Below, in pieces: positions 53,625 to 62,310 of a stretch of 64,000 nt of DNA. This DNA is from Irineochytrium annulatum. Its lineage: Eukaryota > Chytridiomycota > Chytridiomycetes > Chytridiales > Chytridiaceae. The position numbers and the translations under genes were made by a program. A model generated the notes under the pieces. That model did not search any database. It saw nothing but the letters and a program-made list of their open reading frames with translations, and was not told where the DNA came from. Location of the stretch: positions 124,001 to 188,000 of the forward strand of contig JADGJL010000002.1 of assembly GCA_027600665.1 (NCBI GenBank), in the 5' to 3' direction. Each line of letters starts with the position of its first letter. Positions within the stretch are counted from its first letter, which is position 1.

Positions 53625-53684
53625 ATGAGTAGCTATCACAAAACAGTTTTTTTGACTAGCATTGATAATTGTCGTATCAGATGA
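53625..53684 (+). pseudogene. 19-codon stub behind a strong ribosome site
   Basis: GAGGAGG is followed by a 19-codon frame (MSSYHKTVFLTSIDNCRIR) and a stop; short open pieces continue in other frames to about 53780. It looks like the decayed start of a small gene I cannot identify. Nothing else is seen up to the terminator at 53865. Confidence 0.3.
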
Positions 53685-53864
53685 CAAGTAAAACCAGGAG
53701 ACCAACTCTTTTTGTATTCGATGTACCTCGAATTAAGGACAGATCGTCAAATGAAAAGGCGTTGCCACGGTAAACAATGAACTGGTTTGTGAAACTGAAT
53801 TAATGTTTGCATTTAGTTCGATTACGTTTTAAGCTCACGGGCACGATGAATAATAAATCAAGTT

Positions 53865-53893
53865 AAAAAAGGGCCATCCGCGAAGGATGGCCC
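53865..53893 (-). terminator. Terminator of the epoxide hydrolase gene
   Basis: GGGCCATCC/GGATGGCCC stem; the six A before it give a T-run on the minus strand. Confidence 0.92.
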
Positions 53894-53967
53894 TAAACTT
53901 GCCGTTACAGACGGCGCGGAGACGCGTATCATTACCGTCCTTCGATATCTAACAATGATACATGTTG

Positions 53968-55137
53968 TTACGGACGAATCTTCTTGTTCCTTAGCGGCCG
54001 GAAAAAGGCTCGGATATCCTCTGCCAACGCCTCGGGTTCTTCCAAGGCGGTAAAATGGCCTCCGCGGGGCATCGGAGTCCAACGAGTAATATTCAGGCTG
54101 CGGGAAGCCCAAGACTTGGGAGGCAGTAGAATATCTGCCGGGAACAGAGCCAGACCCGTCGGGACTTCTATACTGGCCAGCGGCGGCAATGTATTTGCAT
54201 TTTCATAATACATCCGGGCTGATGAACCTGCAGTGTTGGTAACCCAATAAATCATAATATGGGTAATCAGTTCATCCGAACTATACGTGCTCAGGAGGTC
54301 GCCGCTGCAATCGCTCCAGGCCCGGAATTTCTCCATGAGCCAGGCAGCTAAGCCTGCCGGAGAATCGGAAAGGCCGTAAGCGAGCGTCTGCGGACGTGTC
54401 GTCTGCAGCGACATATAACCGCCTTCTTTGGCTATCCATTCTGCGGCGTTTTTCCTGTATTGGCGTTCTTCTTCGGAAAGTTTGTCCGGCTCCGGCGCAG
54501 CCATAAGATCCCGGATGATGCCGATATCCGTCAGGTGTATGCCAACTAACTGTCCGGGGTGGCTGGAAGCCAAGTAGCGGGTTACGCCGGAGCCGATATC
54601 GCCGCCGGCGGCACCAAACCGGTCATAACCTAATTCCTCCGTCATGAGTTTAGCCCACATTTCGGCGACGCGAAAATTGTTTACGCCAGCATTCGCGGGA
54701 CGGCCGGAGAAACCGAAGCCGGGTAACGAAGGGACGATGACATCAAAAGCATCCGCTGTGTCTCCTCCATAGCTGGCCGGATCGGTCAGCAGTGGGATAA
54801 TTTTTTGATAACACAAATAGCTGTCCGGCCACCCGTGGGTGAGAATTAAAGGCAAAGGTGCGGGGCCTTTCCCGCGTTCATGGACGAAATGTACATCGAT
54901 TCCGTCGATTTGACAGCGGTACTGGGACAGCTGGTTAAGGACCGATTCCTGGGCGCGCCAGTCATAATGGTCTTTCCAATACGAGATGAGCGATTTTAAA
55001 GACTGCAGATTTGTCCCCCGTTCCCAATTGGAGTTGGCGTTTTCCAGCTGATCGGGATAGCGGACACGGTGCAGCCTGTCTTGCAGGTCATCAAGGACTT
55101 GATCAGAGACATGAATGTGAAATCGTTCAACAGCCAT
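53968..55137 (-). CDS. Epoxide hydrolase (EHN type)
   Basis: A 389-residue soluble epoxide hydrolase. The N-terminal EHN domain (about residues 3-110; FHIHVSDQVLDDLQDRLHRVRYPDQ) precedes an alpha/beta-hydrolase core. HGWPDS is the oxyanion hole, Asp180 in GAAGGDIGSG is the nucleophile, and the C-terminal RGGHFTALEEPEAL carries the catalytic His. It hydrates epoxides to diols. The frame opens at 55170, but AAGGAGG fixes ATG 55137 (MAVERFHIHV). High GC compared with neighbours, suggesting transfer together with the divergent AraC regulator. Confidence 0.92.
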   Translation of the reverse strand: MAVERFHIHVSDQVLDDLQDRLHRVRYPDQLENANSNWERGTNLQSLKSLISYWKDHYDWRAQESVLNQLSQYRCQIDGIDVHFVHERGKGPAPLPLILTHGWPDSYLCYQKIIPLLTDPASYGGDTADAFDVIVPSLPGFGFSGRPANAGVNNFRVAEMWAKLMTEELGYDRFGAAGGDIGSGVTRYLASSHPGQLVGIHLTDIGIIRDLMAAPEPDKLSEEERQYRKNAAEWIAKEGGYMSLQTTRPQTLAYGLSDSPAGLAAWLMEKFRAWSDCSGDLLSTYSSDELITHIMIYWVTNTAGSSARMYYENANTLPPLASIEVPTGLALFPADILLPPKSWASRSLNITRWTPMPRGGHFTALEEPEALAEDIRAFFRPLRNKKIRP

Positions 55138-55255
55138 AGTGCTGCTCCTCCTTTTATTCAATGGATTCACAACGCCATTATATCCTTCGGTCCGGCGTGC
55201 TACACTGTTATAAATGAAGCATTTAACTATACGATTTGATAGGTGGATGACGAAG

Positions 55256-56107
55256 ATGCCTCAAATAGACCGATACAAAAACCGGACCGTACACATAGAA
55301 TTTGCTCCGGTGGAGAATTTTACGGAACTGCCTTATCCTGAGCGGCTTACGCTGATTTTTATTACGTCCGGAAGACTTAAAGGTACTCTCAATGAGCGAC
55401 CTGTATCGATAAGCGCCCCCGGCATTCTTTGTCTGGCAGACGGGGATAAGGTGGAGGTAATGGAAAAATGCAGCATTTCTGCCCAATCCTTCAGCTTTCA
55501 TCTGGAGTTTTTGAACTCGACTGTTTTGTCTGAAACCAAGTCGTTTCCGGCAGTGCCAAGGATTCATACAGGCTTTTCCCTATTTCAACGAGAGCAGGGC
55601 TGTTATGGTGTACCCCGTATAACCGAAACGGCTTATCCGCTGCTATTTGAATGGTTTTTTGTGCTGGGCACGGAGGTTCAAGCACAAAGCGACTCCCTTT
55701 GGGTGTGCAGGATCAAAAGATACCTGATCCAGATTTTAGGCCTGCTCGAGGAATTGAATCAGCAGAGGGAGCACTCGCCCGTCGATGCCGTGCTGGATTA
55801 TATCCATACGCATTACTCGCGGAAGATTGCCTTGCAGGAACTAACGGATTGCGCCCATCTGAACCGTGTATCGCTGAATAAACGGTTTCAGGAAAGGTGC
55901 GGAAATACAGCGATGGGTTACCTAATTGCCTATAGGTTAAAGGTTTCGCGTGACCTTCTGACCCATACCGATATGAGCCTGATAGAAATTGCGCGTGCCA
56001 CGGGGTTTGAGTATGATACTTATTTCATCAAACAGTTTACGGCCAAGCTGGGGATGTCTCCGACCACCTATCGGCTGACCTCCCGCAAGCTGGCAGGGGC
56101 TTTATAG
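55256..56107 (+). CDS. AraC-family transcriptional regulator
   Basis: A 283-residue (or 297, from ATG 55214) regulator. The N-terminal cupin-like sensor precedes a C-terminal AraC double helix-turn-helix (about the last 100 residues: VLDYIHTHYSRKIALQELTDCAHLNRVSLNKRF and IEIARATGFEYDTYFIKQFTAKLGMSPTTYR). ATG 55256 is ten bases after AGGTGG; the earlier ATG has no ribosome site. It is divergent from the epoxide hydrolase gene and probably activates it. Confidence 0.88.
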   Translation: MPQIDRYKNRTVHIEFAPVENFTELPYPERLTLIFITSGRLKGTLNERPVSISAPGILCLADGDKVEVMEKCSISAQSFSFHLEFLNSTVLSETKSFPAVPRIHTGFSLFQREQGCYGVPRITETAYPLLFEWFFVLGTEVQAQSDSLWVCRIKRYLIQILGLLEELNQQREHSPVDAVLDYIHTHYSRKIALQELTDCAHLNRVSLNKRFQERCGNTAMGYLIAYRLKVSRDLLTHTDMSLIEIARATGFEYDTYFIKQFTAKLGMSPTTYRLTSRKLAGAL

Positions 56108-56503
56108 ACGAATGCCCTTAGGATTTCCAGTGCCCAGACATAGCTCTATTTTTTTCGACCATGTCTGCTGTTGTTCGATTCTAGGGTTACTCTACCCACC
56201 TAAAGTAGAATCTACGCTTTGAGGTGCGCTGAAATCAGTAAGCACGGAAAAGTGTTAAGGAGCAGCCTTTATCGAATCATATATTGGGGTGTATTGCTCG
56301 AATTAGTTGTGGCAGAGCCAAATTGTGTCAGTAGGAGCACGACTCCAGTGTACATTAACTACATAAAGAGTAGTGGTCGGAAATGAGTGTTACCTAAGGG
56401 TGGGCGGTCTACTTCTGTTCATGTAAGCAAGAAGCTCCAAAATAAAAATGCCGAAAAGGAATATTAATAAAAGTGTGTCTTTGCCACAATGCTTGGGTTT
56501 ATG
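56108..56503. other. Gap without recognised features
   Basis: About 400 bases between the AraC gene and the end of the convergent membrane-protein gene. I see no credible frame, no repeat A or B, and no strong terminator; a short GGGT/ACCC hairpin at about 56182 is the only structure. Confidence 0.5.
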
Positions 56504-57463
56504 TTATTTCGTGATTGGACTTGCTTTTTTACCCATAATGTAAATTCCAATCCAGCCTAGTAATAATAAGATCTGAGCCAGAGCGACTAGCCACAACACC
56601 TCCGTGTAACTTCCTATAATGCAAAATATAGTATTGACTAGGGGGAACCCAACAAAAGTAAACATGATTGGAAAATCTTTTTTGGGAGTGATTGAATAAT
56701 TAACCTTCCGGTCCCAAAACTTTATAAAAGCTAATGCTAAAATTCCGATTGTAATTACAGAAAGTGTAATCAACATCACCCATTGCATATTAGAGGTTCT
56801 TTCGAAGAACGGCCCCATATAATTAAAGAAGTTAGATAAAGGTGAGAACATACACGCTAATGACAGAATGGCCGCCAGAAACGGATAGATATAACCAATT
56901 GATTTACTGTAGCCTTTCTTTTTATGCCACCATTCTCCAATTAGAATAAAGACGGTCCAATATCCCGCTATATAAATCCATCCTGTAAAATTCATCACAG
57001 GTTCCCCATAGATCTGAGGCTCACCGGCTAGCGGATAATAAGTCCATCTTGCCATGAGTCCATCTGTAGTCTGAAATATCTGTTTAACAGCCACCGGGTC
57101 GAGTGAAAAGTCAAAAACCATAGCGCTCAATCCCGTAATAAATGGTTTAGTCCAGGACGGTATATTTACAGACTTTAGAACACGCAAAGTTGAATAAATG
57201 ATCAGAAACTCAATAATAGGGACAGTAATCGGTATATTAAATAACATTAAAATACTCCGCCCATAAGCGTAAAAACCTTCCCCAAGCGATGAAGCAGTAA
57301 TTTCAAAAACGGCTGCGTAAAAAAACACAAAACCTATAAACTGCAGTAGAACCGTTTTGGGATGTGTTTCCTTATCCAGGATATAGAAAACCATTAGAAC
57401 AGCAGCAATTAAGACTATAATATCTTGAATTATCCATACAGGTACTACAGTTATATCACCCAT
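56504..57463 (-). CDS. Polytopic membrane protein, DUF422/CruF-like
   Basis: A 319-residue membrane protein with about eight helices. The region VFDFSLDPVAVKQI ... ARWTYYPLAGEPQIYGEPVMNFTGW fits the DUF422 (CruF, carotenoid hydratase) pattern D-x4-DP, W-x-Y, YG-P-NF-GW. No other carotenoid genes are in the window, so the name is tentative. It is divergent from a TetR gene, with a TTGAACGTTCAA palindrome between. AGGTAAAA-type weak RBS. Confidence 0.65.
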   Translation of the reverse strand: MGDITVVPVWIIQDIIVLIAAVLMVFYILDKETHPKTVLLQFIGFVFFYAAVFEITASSLGEGFYAYGRSILMLFNIPITVPIIEFLIIYSTLRVLKSVNIPSWTKPFITGLSAMVFDFSLDPVAVKQIFQTTDGLMARWTYYPLAGEPQIYGEPVMNFTGWIYIAGYWTVFILIGEWWHKKKGYSKSIGYIYPFLAAILSLACMFSPLSNFFNYMGPFFERTSNMQWVMLITLSVITIGILALAFIKFWDRKVNYSITPKKDFPIMFTFVGFPLVNTIFCIIGSYTEVLWLVALAQILLLLGWIGIYIMGKKASPITK

Positions 57464-57495
57464 ATTTTACCTCCATTTAAGTTTAAAAAGTAGAA

Positions 57496-57507
57496 TTGAA
57501 CGTTCAA
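57496..57507. promoter_or_regulatory. Palindrome between membrane protein and TetR genes
   Basis: Perfect 12-bp palindrome TTGAACGTTCAA, 33 bp upstream of the membrane protein start. Candidate TetR operator. Confidence 0.4.
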
Positions 57508-57619
57508 ATAAATTATAATTTCACTGTGTTACTTAAACAACAGGCTGTTCGATTGAGATATGTTAGTTATCATACAAACCACCTTAGATTTGTTCATTAT
57601 TTTAAATTAGGAGGATATT

Positions 57620-58189
57620 ATGGCAGACAAAAAAACAGATCACAGAGTGAGATACACAAAAATGGTTATCAAAGAAAGCCTGTTGAAGCTGTTGACAGAA
57701 CGGTCTATCAATAAAGTTACAGTGACCGACATTTGCAGAGAAGCAGGGATTAATCGCAACACCTTTTATACACACTATGCTAATCAGTTTGAGCTTCTTT
57801 CAACGATTGAAAATGATCTTTACGAAGACATTAAGCAAGTTGGGATGAGTTCTTCCAACCCTCAAACGTTATCTTATGAATTATGTAAGTACATAAAAGC
57901 GAATAAAACGATATGTGAGGTTCTGTTCTCAGAGCATGGCGATAAAGAATTATTAGAACGAATCCTTTATATCAGTCACGATTTAACTATTGAACGATGG
58001 AAGACGGAATTAAAATATTTTGATCCACAATTATTTGAGTCCTGGTATACGTTCACCGCTCATGGAAGTATAGCTATTATTAAAAAGTGGGTGAGTAGTG
58101 GTCTGAAGGAAAGCCCGAGTAAAATTGCAGCTTTTATTGATAAAGCTACGGAATCCGGATCTAAAGCTTTTTATTCTGAAGAATTGTAG
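57620..58189 (+). CDS. TetR-family transcriptional regulator
   Basis: A 189-residue regulator. Helix-turn-helix INKVTVTDICREAGINRNTF YTHYANQF (about residues 32-60). C-terminal domain similar to TetR_C_8-type regulators with a small-molecule pocket. GGAGG is eight bases before the ATG. Divergent from the DUF422-like gene, which it most likely represses. Confidence 0.88.
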   Translation: MADKKTDHRVRYTKMVIKESLLKLLTERSINKVTVTDICREAGINRNTFYTHYANQFELLSTIENDLYEDIKQVGMSSSNPQTLSYELCKYIKANKTICEVLFSEHGDKELLERILYISHDLTIERWKTELKYFDPQLFESWYTFTAHGSIAIIKKWVSSGLKESPSKIAAFIDKATESGSKAFYSEEL

Positions 58190-58589
58190 GATTTCCCCGC
58201 TTCTCCCCAAAAAGCCCTGCAGCTTCTACGGCCGAGTAGGCTTTCCCTTTGTCGCGAAAGGTAATCCGGATCTACGCCTCCCGGTGATTGCCGAAATCAA
58301 AGATAATATTTTCATAATTTTCCCATTCCTTGGCCTGAATCGCAGGCTCTCCGTCCAGAAAGCGGACGCGTAGCGTTCTGCCGTTTCGCCAAAGTTTTCG
58401 GACCATAACGGCCATCTCGGGGCTGACTTCATTGCGGGAGGTCATGTTCTCCAAGGCGTCGGCTTCAAGTTCAAGCGAGCCGGCATTACCCGCGCGTTCT
58501 TTTATTGCGATGGATACCGCTTCGCTGATTTTGTCGGCAGGTGGCTTCAAGATGACACACATCTTCAATGAGTTCTGCGATTCGGGCAT
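58190..58589 (-). pseudogene. Decayed metalloprotease N-terminal region (M12/astacin-like)
   Basis: Reading from ATG 58589, which has an AAGGAG site, 105 codons encode MPESQNSLKMCVILKPPA and later KLWRNGRTLRVRFLDG and FDFGNHREA. This is the propeptide and first strands of secreted M12-type zinc proteases (LWxNGxTLRVRFLDG is typical). A TAG codon (58274-58272) then interrupts, and the same frame continues with IRITFRDKGKAYSAVEAAG, the expected next segment, before running out at about 58162 inside the TetR 3' end. The zinc-binding HExxH part is absent. It is a truncated gene with an internal stop. Confidence 0.7.
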
Positions 58590-58797
58590 TGACGCCGCTC
58601 CTTTTCGTGATTAGTATTTTTAACCAATCTATATTATGAACCAAGGATCACCCGGTACCCGGATTAATTTTTGGGAAATCGGCAAATGCGCTGCAGTGGC
58701 TTAACACGTTAACAAAAAAAAGGAGGGGATGATATGAAAAGAGGCACAAATAATAACCACGCAGCTAAAAGCTGAAATTTGTTACAAGAGGTTAATC

Positions 58798-59086
58798 ATG
58801 TCAACTCGAAACGGTAAGTGTGCGGCAGCATGTGAAAAAAATCCCGAAAGGCATGCAGAGGATCCAAGCCTAGCAATTCTGGAAAATAGTTGTAATCATT
58901 GTGGAAGTACCGATGGTTATTACACCAAGGATTACGTGGTCGGGAAAACACAGTACAAGCACACAACTACGATGGATTCTTAAAACAGACAACGGAGATT
59001 ATTACGAATGCCTGAAGTACAAGTGCGGGAAATTTGCATACTGTTGTGACTCCAACAAAAAACTATTCAAATTGAAAGAGGGGTAA
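58798..59086 (+). pseudogene. Frameshifted small zinc-ribbon protein gene
   Basis: Frame 1 (58798-58983) ends ...SCNHCGSTDGYYTKDYVVGK. A second frame (about 58970-59086) continues with KTDNGDYYECLKYKCGKFAY and CCDSNKKLFKL. Paired cysteines (CxxC, then CxxxxxxCC) suggest a small zinc-binding protein of the kind found in prophages and mobile islands. The two halves are out of frame with one another, so the gene is broken. Upstream, GGAGGGG before a 13-codon frame (58734-58775) may be another stub. Confidence 0.5.
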
Positions 59087-59123
59087 ACGGATGAGTGTTA
59101 AGCGGGATGAGAATGGTTAAAAG

Positions 59124-59891
59124 GTGTTCGATTTGATTGATGGAAGACAGTTGCTATGGTCTGAAGAAGACCGGGGGTCGTTCGCTAGACCGAATGAAAA
59201 CTCCACTCCACTGATTAGTGCCCCTGATCAAATGCCTGTAACTTTAGCTAGCGTCAGTGAAGAAAAAGGCCTAAGTTATAAAGATATGGATCTCTTACGT
59301 GAACAAGTTAAAGATATCCAACTTCAGTTTTCTTCTCAAGAATCTAAGAACATAATGGATAACTCACTCAACGTTTCAGTTTGTCCTGCAGTATCTAATG
59401 GTGTAGAATCTTGTGGAACGTTTGATAATTATTATAGACACAATGTGAATAACGGTGATTTCACTGCTCAAGTCTTAGGTTTATCTGGCGAGCCTAATAT
59501 GTACACCAGCCTGCATGGTAATATCGGTAATGACTCTGGGAAAGCATTAAGACTCTCAACATTTAAATCTTATATTAATACTTACGAAAGATATGTAGTT
59601 GATGGCTTGGAATATAATAATAAAATGGAAGCACTAAGCTGGGGCGGAACAATTGCATCTATGGTATTATTTTACCTCACATATTCCGGCCCTGCTGGAT
59701 GGGTAACCATGGTTTTAAACTCTTCTAATGCATTAACTATACTAATTGGAATTACCTCATCAGCTTATGGAACCGCTTCTAGACTTACAATAACTAAAAA
59801 TACAGCTCAATACCAACAATATGCTATTGATCAGGTTTATAATATGTTCAACGATGCTAATTACGGTATAAACTACAAACCGGGCTTCTAA
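59124..59891 (+). CDS. Possible bacteriocin-like or secreted hydrophobic protein, start interrupted
   Basis: A 255-codon frame from GTG 59124. The N-terminal third is polar and resembles a processed leader; a long middle part is Asn/Ser/Tyr-rich (CGTFDNYYRHNVNNGDFTAQ). Two hydrophobic segments follow (IASMVLFYLTYSGPAGWVTMVL; ALTILIGITSSAYGTA). This layout resembles large unmodified bacteriocins such as geobacillin 26, but no family signature is certain. In the same frame an ATG at 59091 with AGAGGGG is separated from it by a TAA at 59118. The gene may thus be inactivated or start weakly at GTG. A small two-helix membrane protein follows at 25 bp. Confidence 0.5.
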   Translation: MFDLIDGRQLLWSEEDRGSFARPNENSTPLISAPDQMPVTLASVSEEKGLSYKDMDLLREQVKDIQLQFSSQESKNIMDNSLNVSVCPAVSNGVESCGTFDNYYRHNVNNGDFTAQVLGLSGEPNMYTSLHGNIGNDSGKALRLSTFKSYINTYERYVVDGLEYNNKMEALSWGGTIASMVLFYLTYSGPAGWVTMVLNSSNALTILIGITSSAYGTASRLTITKNTAQYQQYAIDQVYNMFNDANYGINYKPGF

Positions 59892-59915
59892 TTTTAAAAA
59901 AAAGGGGGTGAGATC

Positions 59916-60122
59916 ATTTTTCAAAGAATAGGATACGCTGTCCCCCTATTAATTATTATTATAGCAGACATCGGGTTACTCATATTTATCCTTAGAAATG
60001 GTAATGAATTATCCGAAAGCGGAATCTTTGGTATGATACTGTTCGTGTTTTGTTTATTGACTGTGCTTATTATAATCTCAATATACCGTTACTATACTTG
60101 GATTAGAGACAAAAAATTATAA
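59916..60122 (+). CDS. Small two-helix membrane protein with ATT start
   Basis: AAGGGGGTGA (59902-59911) leads directly to a 68-codon frame starting at ATT 59916. It encodes two transmembrane helices (AVPLLIIIIADIGLLIFIL and GMILFVFCLLTVLIIISIY) separated by a short polar loop, with a basic C-terminus (RYYTWIRDKKL). No ATG, GTG or TTG lies in reach of the ribosome site. It follows the bacteriocin-like frame by 25 bp; small two-helix proteins encoded next to bacteriocins are often immunity factors, so that role is a guess. A strong hairpin follows. Confidence 0.5.
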   Translation: MFQRIGYAVPLLIIIIADIGLLIFILRNGNELSESGIFGMILFVFCLLTVLIIISIYRYYTWIRDKKL

Positions 60123-60127
60123 TAAAT

Positions 60128-60170
60128 GTAGTAAAGACCGCCTTGGAGAATACCAGGCGGTCTTTACTAC
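60128..60170. terminator. Long hairpin after the small membrane protein
   Basis: GTAGTAAAGACCGCCT pairs with AGGCGGTCTTTACTAC plus a flanking CC/GG pair. Little T-run, but it is placed as a bidirectional terminator. Confidence 0.7.
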
Positions 60171-60349
60171 TTAACTTCACTCAAAAAACAAACCCAACGG
60201 ACATTGGCGAACGCAGTATGCCTTCTTAGTCAAGTTCCGGTTTTGACCTTCGTCCGAATCTGCGGCTTAAGCTGATGTAAAGAGTGAGTATTATCTAAGA
60301 AAATAAGAGCATATGAATACATTACATTAATAGATATCAATTACGCCAA

Positions 60350-60417
60350 CAGGAAACGATAGCTCAAATATATAAAGAAAGCAGTTGATCCCTATGATCG
60401 GCTGCTTTTTAGTCAAC
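60350..60417 (+). repeat. Dispersed repeat B, copy 4
   Basis: AACAGGAAACGATAGCTCAA, then the hairpin GCAGTTGATC/GATCGGCTGC followed by TTTTT, then AGTCAACTA. It also serves as a candidate terminator downstream of the convergent YhdH-type gene. From 60171 to 60349 nothing else is seen. Confidence 0.65.
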
Positions 60418-60484
60418 TACTTGAATGTGATGGAGGGGTAATTTATAAGAATAAAAAGTACTTTCATCTGATAAATACCTCTAG

Positions 60485-61474
60485 CTATGCGTATTTTATA
60501 ATTGTTCTTCCTAAATGGTTTCCGTGTTTTATAGCTTCAATCGTTTGAGATAGTTCTTCAAGTGTAATTTCTCTCACGAGAGTACTTTGACAGATATTCC
60601 ATTCATTTGCTAATTTACCCCATATATATCCGCGGTTTTCAATAGGTACATTTACAGAATCAATGCCCAAGAGGCTGATTCCTCTAAGTATAAACGGCAG
60701 TACGGTCGAGGTTAGTTTTATGCCGCCCGCATTCCCACACATACTCATACTACCACCATAAAAAATTTGGGGAATTAATATGGAAGCAATATCTCCACCT
60801 ACAGTATCTAAAACAAAGTCAAACTTTTGCTTATTTAGTGGCTTAATTTGCTCACCTAATGTTTCTGCGTAAACGACATCTGTAGCACCTAAAGATCTTG
60901 CCACCTCTAATTGATGTTCTTTTCTAATTAAGGCAGAAATATTTTTGTAACCGATTTTAGATAAAATTTGTAAAGCAATACTACCTACTCCACCAGTTGC
61001 ACCGGTGACTAGGATTTTAGGATTTTTATTTATGTCCATACCGTTTTTCTCTAAAGCCATTATAGAAAGAGCAGCCGTAAACCCTGCGGTTCCAAGTATC
61101 ATAGCCTCTTTGGAGGAGAAGTTTTCTGGCATAGGAACAATCCAAGCTGCAGGGACCCTTGCATATTCCGCAAATCCTCCTGTATGACTCATACCAACAG
61201 CAAACCCTGTAACAATGACTTCCTGTCCCACATGGTAACGACTATCTGCTGTGTGAACAATCGTTCCACTCAAATCAATTCCTGGAATCATAGGGTAATC
61301 TCTTATAACACCACCATTTTTTTGAACAGCCAACATATCCTTAAAGTTTATTGAAGAGTAAGATACCTTAATTAAAATCTCCCCATAGGAGAGACTATCC
61401 AAATTAACAATTTCCAAACTGTAACTTACTTGACCGTTATCTTCATTTACGACGATTGCCTTGAAGTTATCCAT
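60485..61474 (-). CDS. YhdH/YhfP-family quinone (acrylyl-CoA) oxidoreductase
   Basis: A 329-residue MDR-superfamily NADPH reductase of the YhdH/YhfP type, which lacks zinc. N-terminus DNFKAIVVNEDNGQVSYSLE; SSINFKDMLAVQKNGGVIRDYPMIPGIDLSGTI is diagnostic. The NADPH site is VTGATGGVGSIALQIL, with GSMSMCGNAGG near the C-terminus. ATG 61474 follows AAGGGGG. Divergent from a MarR gene across a 37-bp operator, so probably derepressed by electrophilic or phenolic compounds, as in other MarR-quinone reductase pairs. Confidence 0.92.
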   Translation of the reverse strand: MDNFKAIVVNEDNGQVSYSLEIVNLDSLSYGEILIKVSYSSINFKDMLAVQKNGGVIRDYPMIPGIDLSGTIVHTADSRYHVGQEVIVTGFAVGMSHTGGFAEYARVPAAWIVPMPENFSSKEAMILGTAGFTAALSIMALEKNGMDINKNPKILVTGATGGVGSIALQILSKIGYKNISALIRKEHQLEVARSLGATDVVYAETLGEQIKPLNKQKFDFVLDTVGGDIASILIPQIFYGGSMSMCGNAGGIKLTSTVLPFILRGISLLGIDSVNVPIENRGYIWGKLANEWNICQSTLVREITLEELSQTIEAIKHGNHLGRTIIKYA

Positions 61475-61492
61475 AAAATCCCCCTTAGTTCT

Positions 61493-61529
61493 GTTATAGA
61501 ACATTTCTGTGACAGAAATGTTTTATAAC
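61493..61529. promoter_or_regulatory. 37-bp MarR operator
   Basis: Centre ACATTTCTGT-G-ACAGAAATGT (61501-61521) is a perfect palindrome; outer GTTATA/TATAAC arms (61493-61498 and 61524-61529) extend the symmetry with one mismatched pair. It is 18 bp from the YhdH start and 57 bp from the MarR start, so one site can control both. Confidence 0.8.
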
Positions 61530-61586
61530 AAAATCTAACATGGTATAATAGGTATTGTCAAGATGGGGGAGAGTGGGACAGGGACT

Positions 61587-62006
61587 ATGGAACTAAATGA
61601 TTGCATGAACTTTCTATTAAGTGTTAGTCAGAACAAAGTTTTTAAATATTTCAGCAAGCTTTTAGAAGAATATGGAATAACACCGTCTCAATATGGCGTG
61701 TTAAATATTTTATGGAGAGAAGGGCAATTAACCCCAAAACAAATTGGAGAAATGTTATTTTTAGAAGCTTCAACTGTCTCGGGGGTATTGGATAAAATGC
61801 ACAAGGCAGAATTAATCGAACGTTCTGCAGATCCAAAAAATCGTAGAAATGTCTTCGTGATAGCCACTCAAAAATCTTTAGAAATCAGAAATGGTGTTGA
61901 AGCAGCAACTATTAAGTTGAATCATAAGGTGCTTCTAAACATGACTGATAATGATAAATTAGCACTAAAAAATGCATTAAATACAATAATAATGACTGAA
62001 TTTTAA
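61587..62006 (+). CDS. MarR-family transcriptional regulator
   Basis: A 139-residue MarR protein. Winged helix: LTPKQIGEMLFLEASTVSGVLDKMHKAELI and the wing ERSADPKNRRNVFV. ATG 61587 (MELNDCMNFLLSVSQNKVF) matches the usual N-terminus of the group; the upstream ATG 61563 adds a Gly/Ser/Thr stretch without homology. The near-N-terminal Cys (DC) could sense oxidants, as in OhrR/SarZ types. Divergent from the YhdH-type reductase. Confidence 0.88.
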   Translation: MELNDCMNFLLSVSQNKVFKYFSKLLEEYGITPSQYGVLNILWREGQLTPKQIGEMLFLEASTVSGVLDKMHKAELIERSADPKNRRNVFVIATQKSLEIRNGVEAATIKLNHKVLLNMTDNDKLALKNALNTIIMTEF

Positions 62007-62047
62007 TATTGCTGTTCAACGAGTTGTATCACTCAATTATTTGTCGA

Positions 62048-62173
62048 GGGACAAGAACATGATCCCATTGAAGTCGCTAATTTAGCGGCTTTTTCTTTTT
62101 ATCGGTACAAGTTCTTGTCCCGAGCCAAGGACAAGAACTTAGTCCGATTGCCGATTAGGCGTATATCTAACTA
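62048..62173 (+). repeat. Dispersed repeat A, copy 4
   Basis: GGGACAAGAACATGATCCCA, AGTCGCTAATTTAGCGGCTT plus T-run, then inverted ACAAGTTCTTGTCC/GGACAAGAACTT, AGTCCGATTGCCGATTAGGC and TATATCTAA. It has nearly the whole module order of copy 2 and provides a terminator for the MarR gene. Confidence 0.75.
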
Positions 62174-62310
62174 TGAGCTCATGCACCAAAACCTCATTAA
62201 GTACCATAATACATAAAAGTATTCACATTGTTATGGGACACAATGTAAAGTAAAACACGGGTGGTTAGGTATTAATGAAACGAAATAATGGTACTGGAAC
62301 TAGCTGTTGA

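Noticed and set aside
58190..60170. Intact prophage
   Set aside because: Only relics and small genes; no terminase, portal, capsid, tail or integrase gene.
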